Below, one piece after another: positions 3,656 to 6,034 of a DNA stretch of 6,034 nucleotides. Both the position numbers and the translations under genes were made by a program. Source of the stretch: Chloroflexota bacterium (GTDB taxonomy: Bacteria; Chloroflexota; Anaerolineae; JACRMK01); contig JACQEC010000259.1 of NCBI GenBank assembly GCA_016200765.1, forward strand, positions 1-6,034, in the 5' to 3' direction. The first letter of the stretch is position 1. Each line of letters begins with the position of its first letter. A model generated the notes under the pieces. The model was not told the DNA's origin, ran no database searches, and saw nothing but the letters and a program-made list of their open reading frames with translations.

Positions 3656-6034
3656 TTAGGCCGCGTCCTGTCCATGTCGAGGGGCCGCGTCCTGAGCCTG
3701 TCGAAGGGCCACCAGCGCCGACACGAGCGCCAGCGTTTCGCGCTTGCCGCCTTCGCCGCTTTCGGCGGCCGGGCCGACGCACGACGGGCAGCCGTCGGCG
3801 CAAGCGCACGACGCAATCAGGTCGCGCGCGCGCGCCATCAAGTCATCGTGCAGTTCATACAACCGATCGCTTAACCCGATGCCGGCCGGGATGTCGTCAT
3901 ACACCACCACCGCCGGATGGCCCTCGGCGAGCGGTGACTTGGGGTCAGAATGCACCCCCACATCGCGCCGGTCACACATCAGCAACAGCGGGGCCAGATG
4001 CCCCAGCACAAACGACAGCCCCGCGAGACTGCTCCGCACGCGCACGGCGGTTTCCGCCTGATGATGGCACGATGGGCAAAGCGTAATCAGATTGGCTAAC
4101 TGGTTGGCTTGCCGGGCGTCGGCAAACTTCTTGAACGGTATCTTGTGATGAACGTGATGCGGCGTTTCCAATTCTAGCGCGCCGCAGTTCTGACAGCGGA
4201 AGCCGTCGCGTTCCCGCGCGCGTGCGCGGATCGCCGGCCAATCGCGGCCGTAGTCGTTGGCGTCACTGCGCCACAACCCGTCGGCGCGCAGGCGCTCCAC
4301 CGTTTCGTCGTTCACCGTCAGCCAGTAGCCCGTGGTCAACAGTTCCGTGGGCGGCAGGTCGAGCGCGCCGGTGCCGAGGTTCTCGTGGGTATACAGTTTG
4401 ATTTTGCGGAAGCCCTTCACCTGCGAGGTCACCTTCACCTCGCCGCGCGACTTGCGCCCGCCGGTCACTTCCGCCTCCGTGAACTTCTCCAACAACTCAA
4501 TGGTCACCTCGCGCGTCGCCTCGGTATAGTAATCCACCGCCACGGCGCGCGCGCGCGCCACCTTGCGCTCAAGGTCTAGCGCATCCACAAAGTACGACTG
4601 GCCTTCGTGCATGTAGATCGCCTGCGGGTGCAGCAGCCAATACGCGCTGTGCAAATCCACTTGCCCGATCGCCACCGTTTCTTCTTCGGCGTCCGGGCTT
4701 TCATCGTCGGCAGCCGCTACCGGTTCGCCGCCATCCTGCGCCTGTCGAAGGGGAGCCTGCCCAAGGGGAGCCTGTCGAAGGGCCGCCGAGCCTTTCTGAA
4801 TCACCACTGTATCCGGCGAGGCGCTGCGCAGTGAGACCGCGTCTGCCGGGTAGTGCTCCGACATCCAGAAATACTGCTGTTGCGAGGTATAGACGACGCC
4901 TTCCTCAACCAGAAAGTCAAGGAACTCCTTGACGCGCGCGCCTTCGATGCGCCCAAACGCCTCGTCTTTCCGAAACGGCAGTTCAAACGCGGCACAGCGC
5001 AGGTGGTGAACCAGAATAATCAGGTTGTCGGGGTTGATCAATCCATACTCCGGCGAGCGGTCGAAGAACCACGCTGGATGGTGGGCAAGGTATTGGTCAA
5101 TCGGCGCCGCCGAGACGACCATCAGCGCAAGGCTGGTGGCGGTGGTGCGGCCGGCGCGGCCCGCCTGTTGCCACGCCGCGGCCACACTGCCCGGGTAGCC
5201 GATCAGCACGCTCGCGCCCATCTGGCCGATGTCCACGCCCAACTCCAGCGCGTTGGTCGCCACCACGCCGCGCACGCGCCCCTCGCGCAGACCGCGCTCA
5301 ATCTCGCGCCGGATGCTGGGCAAGTAGCCGCCGCGATAGCCGCGCAGGGGCTGCTCGCCCGCCAACTGATCCATCGGGCGCGCTTGCTTCAAGTAATTGA
5401 GCACCAGTTCCGTCGTCGGGCGACTGCGCGCAAAGAAGATTGTCTGCGCGTCGTGGTTCAGCAGTTGGTTGCCCAGCCGCACCGCCTCCAGCAGTGCCGA
5501 GCGGCGCAAACCCAACTCCTGATTGACGGTTGGCGGATTGTAGATGATGAAGTGCTTTTCACCGCGCGGCGCGCCATCGTTGTCAATCAGCGTCACCCGC
5601 TCCTCAACCAGCCGCTCGGCCAATTCAATCGGATTGGCAATCGTCGCGGACGCCATAATAAATTGCGGGGTCGAGCCGTAAAACGCCGCGATGCGCTTCA
5701 GCCGCCGGATGACGTTGGCGACGTGCGAGCCAAACACGCCGCGCAGGGTGTGCAGTTCGTCAATGACCACATAGCGCAGGTGTTCAAAGACCGCGGCCCA
5801 CAGCGTGTGATGGGGCAAAATGCCCGTGTGTAGCATGTCGGGGTTGGTGATGATAATCCGCGCTTGGGCGCGAACCGCCGGGCGATGGTCGGCCGGGGTG
5901 TCGCCATCATAGGTCGCCGCCACCGACGGCAACAGCGGCGGCGCCGCCGAGACCTTGCCCAGCAATTGCCTCAACTCGTCGGCCTGATCCTGCGCCAGCG
6001 CCTTCGTGGGAAACAGATACAGCGCGCGCGCGTC
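3656..6034 (-). CDS. mrfA: MrfA/YprA-like DExH helicase with HNH insertion, 5' partial
   Basis: The C-terminal 792 residues of a superfamily 2 helicase; the N-terminus with Walker A lies beyond the right edge. Numbered from the edge, visible motifs are Ia PTKAL (9-13), Ib TNPDMLH (63-69), II DELH (92-95), III SAT (129-131), IV FFARS (200-204), V ATNALELGVDIG (259-270) and VI QQAGRAGR (289-296). The phrase DELHTLRGVFGSHVANVIRR is typical of YprA/MrfA. After a helical region (about 340-400) comes a repeat-derived linker (about 416-435), a beta-rich segment, an HNH nuclease module (about 593-660), then the DUF1998 domain with VVVYDDIPAGIG and cysteines in CACADGCPSC (743-752), probably metal-binding. 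The last 15 or so residues (LRQAQDAAPRHGQDAA) are encoded by a dispersed repeat. MrfA proteins are ATP-driven 3'-5' DNA helicases acting with MrfB on mitomycin-type damage. Without the missing start, full length is unknown but clearly exceeds the roughly 750 residues of B. subtilis MrfA. Confidence 0.92.
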   Translation of the reverse strand, partial: DARALYLFPTKALAQDQADELRQLLGKVSAAPPLLPSVAATYDGDTPADHRPAVRAQARIIITNPDMLHTGILPHHTLWAAVFEHLRYVVIDELHTLRGVFGSHVANVIRRLKRIAAFYGSTPQFIMASATIANPIELAERLVEERVTLIDNDGAPRGEKHFIIYNPPTVNQELGLRRSALLEAVRLGNQLLNHDAQTIFFARSRPTTELVLNYLKQARPMDQLAGEQPLRGYRGGYLPSIRREIERGLREGRVRGVVATNALELGVDIGQMGASVLIGYPGSVAAAWQQAGRAGRTTATSLALMVVSAAPIDQYLAHHPAWFFDRSPEYGLINPDNLIILVHHLRCAAFELPFRKDEAFGRIEGARVKEFLDFLVEEGVVYTSQQQYFWMSEHYPADAVSLRSASPDTVVIQKGSAALRQAPLGQAPLRQAQDGGEPVAAADDESPDAEEETVAIGQVDLHSAYWLLHPQAIYMHEGQSYFVDALDLERKVARARAVAVDYYTEATREVTIELLEKFTEAEVTGGRKSRGEVKVTSQVKGFRKIKLYTHENLGTGALDLPPTELLTTGYWLTVNDETVERLRADGLWRSDANDYGRDWPAIRARARERDGFRCQNCGALELETPHHVHHKIPFKKFADARQANQLANLITLCPSCHHQAETAVRVRSSLAGLSFVLGHLAPLLLMCDRRDVGVHSDPKSPLAEGHPAVVVYDDIPAGIGLSDRLYELHDDLMARARDLIASCACADGCPSCVGPAAESGEGGKRETLALVSALVALRQAQDAAPRHGQDAA
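3659..3708 (-). repeat. two tandem repeat units forming the helicase C-terminus
   Basis: GGCCGCGTCCTG occurs at 3659-3670 and 3683-3694, each followed by a related tail (TCCATGTCGAGG and AGCCTGTCGAAGG on the plus strand). The second unit, read on the minus strand, is the widespread CCTTCGACAGGCTCAGG element. Together they encode the end of the helicase, RQAQDAAP then RHGQDAA, and lie directly before the exonuclease start. This tail is unlikely to be ancestral, since the DUF1998 domain is complete before it. Confidence 0.8.
4055..4258 (-). other. HNH endonuclease domain inserted in the helicase
   Basis: Within the helicase frame, a complete HNH module precedes DUF1998. It shows, in order, a CQNC knuckle, VHH followed by KIPF, NLITLC, and CPSCHHQAE. 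This gives the paired CxxC zinc ligands, the catalytic His-His, the central Asn and the final His expected of an active HNH (McrA-like) nuclease. It is led by a basic helix, YGRDWPAIRARARERDGF, usual for this domain. B. subtilis MrfA is not known to carry it. All key residues are intact, so DNA cleavage or nicking is plausible but inferred. Confidence 0.88.
4740..4784 (-). repeat. three 15-base tandem repeats in the helicase linker
   Basis: On the plus strand GCCTGTCGAAGGGGA (4740-4754), GCCTGCCCAAGGGGA (4755-4769) and GCCTGTCGAAGGGCC (4770-4784) are consecutive 15-base units, so the array stays in frame. On the coding strand it reads ALRQ-APLGQ-APLRQ, followed by AQDGG and an acidic stretch. 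The core is the same element found at the gene's 3' end. It sits in a poorly conserved linker before the segment beginning VAIGQVDLHSAYWLLHP, where an insertion would be tolerated. Confidence 0.85.

Noticed and set aside
3659..4784. CRISPR-like array
   Set aside because: Repeats are either directly tandem with no spacers or far apart, and lie in frame within one coding gene.
4853..5833. Forward ORF of 326 codons opposite the helicase
   Set aside because: It overlaps helicase motifs III to VI on the other strand, shows the same shadow composition and has no recognisable domain.

Overview
The window looks like a high-GC environmental bacterium, most likely a member of the Chloroflexota. The evidence is indirect. 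A NarL/LuxR-type response regulator sits beside a YprA/YprB (MrfA/MrfB) type repair operon whose helicase carries an HNH insertion. The coding DNA also contains a dispersed repeat of the CCTTCGACAGGCTCAGG kind, which is common in such genomes. No rRNA or tRNA gene is present to settle the taxonomy.

Layout. Bases 1-108 hold no gene that can be called with confidence, but they contain a clean inverted repeat just upstream of the first gene. Bases 109-753 (+) encode an orphan response regulator with a slightly short C-terminus, closed by a textbook intrinsic terminator at 801-837. Bases 838-1089 are non-coding and rich in short palindromes and repeated AATCGG half-sites. Bases 1090-2217 (+) hold three very small genes (83, 81 and 69 codons). 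Each has a strong Shine-Dalgarno sequence, none resembles a family I recognise, and they are separated by GC-rich hairpins without U-tracts. A perfect intrinsic terminator ends this block. The gap between the first and second small genes also holds an 11-base perfect complement of the 16S anti-Shine-Dalgarno followed by two tiny ORFs.

The right half is on the minus strand and converges on the small-gene block. It is a two-gene operon: a DExH superfamily 2 helicase of the MrfA/YprA type (3656-6034, 5' end outside the window), then an MrfB/YprB-type DEDD exonuclease with C-terminal TPR-like helices (2405-3652). Only 3 bases separate the helicase stop from the exonuclease start. In Bacillus subtilis the equivalent pair forms a UvrA-independent repair pathway for mitomycin C damage. 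By analogy, the helicase here would translocate on and expose damaged DNA and the exonuclease would degrade it.

The most unusual points are a complete HNH nuclease motif set inserted directly before the helicase's cysteine-rich DUF1998 domain, repeat-derived peptides at two sites in that helicase, and the unrecognised cluster of three small genes. Whether the response regulator controls the small genes cannot be shown from the sequence.
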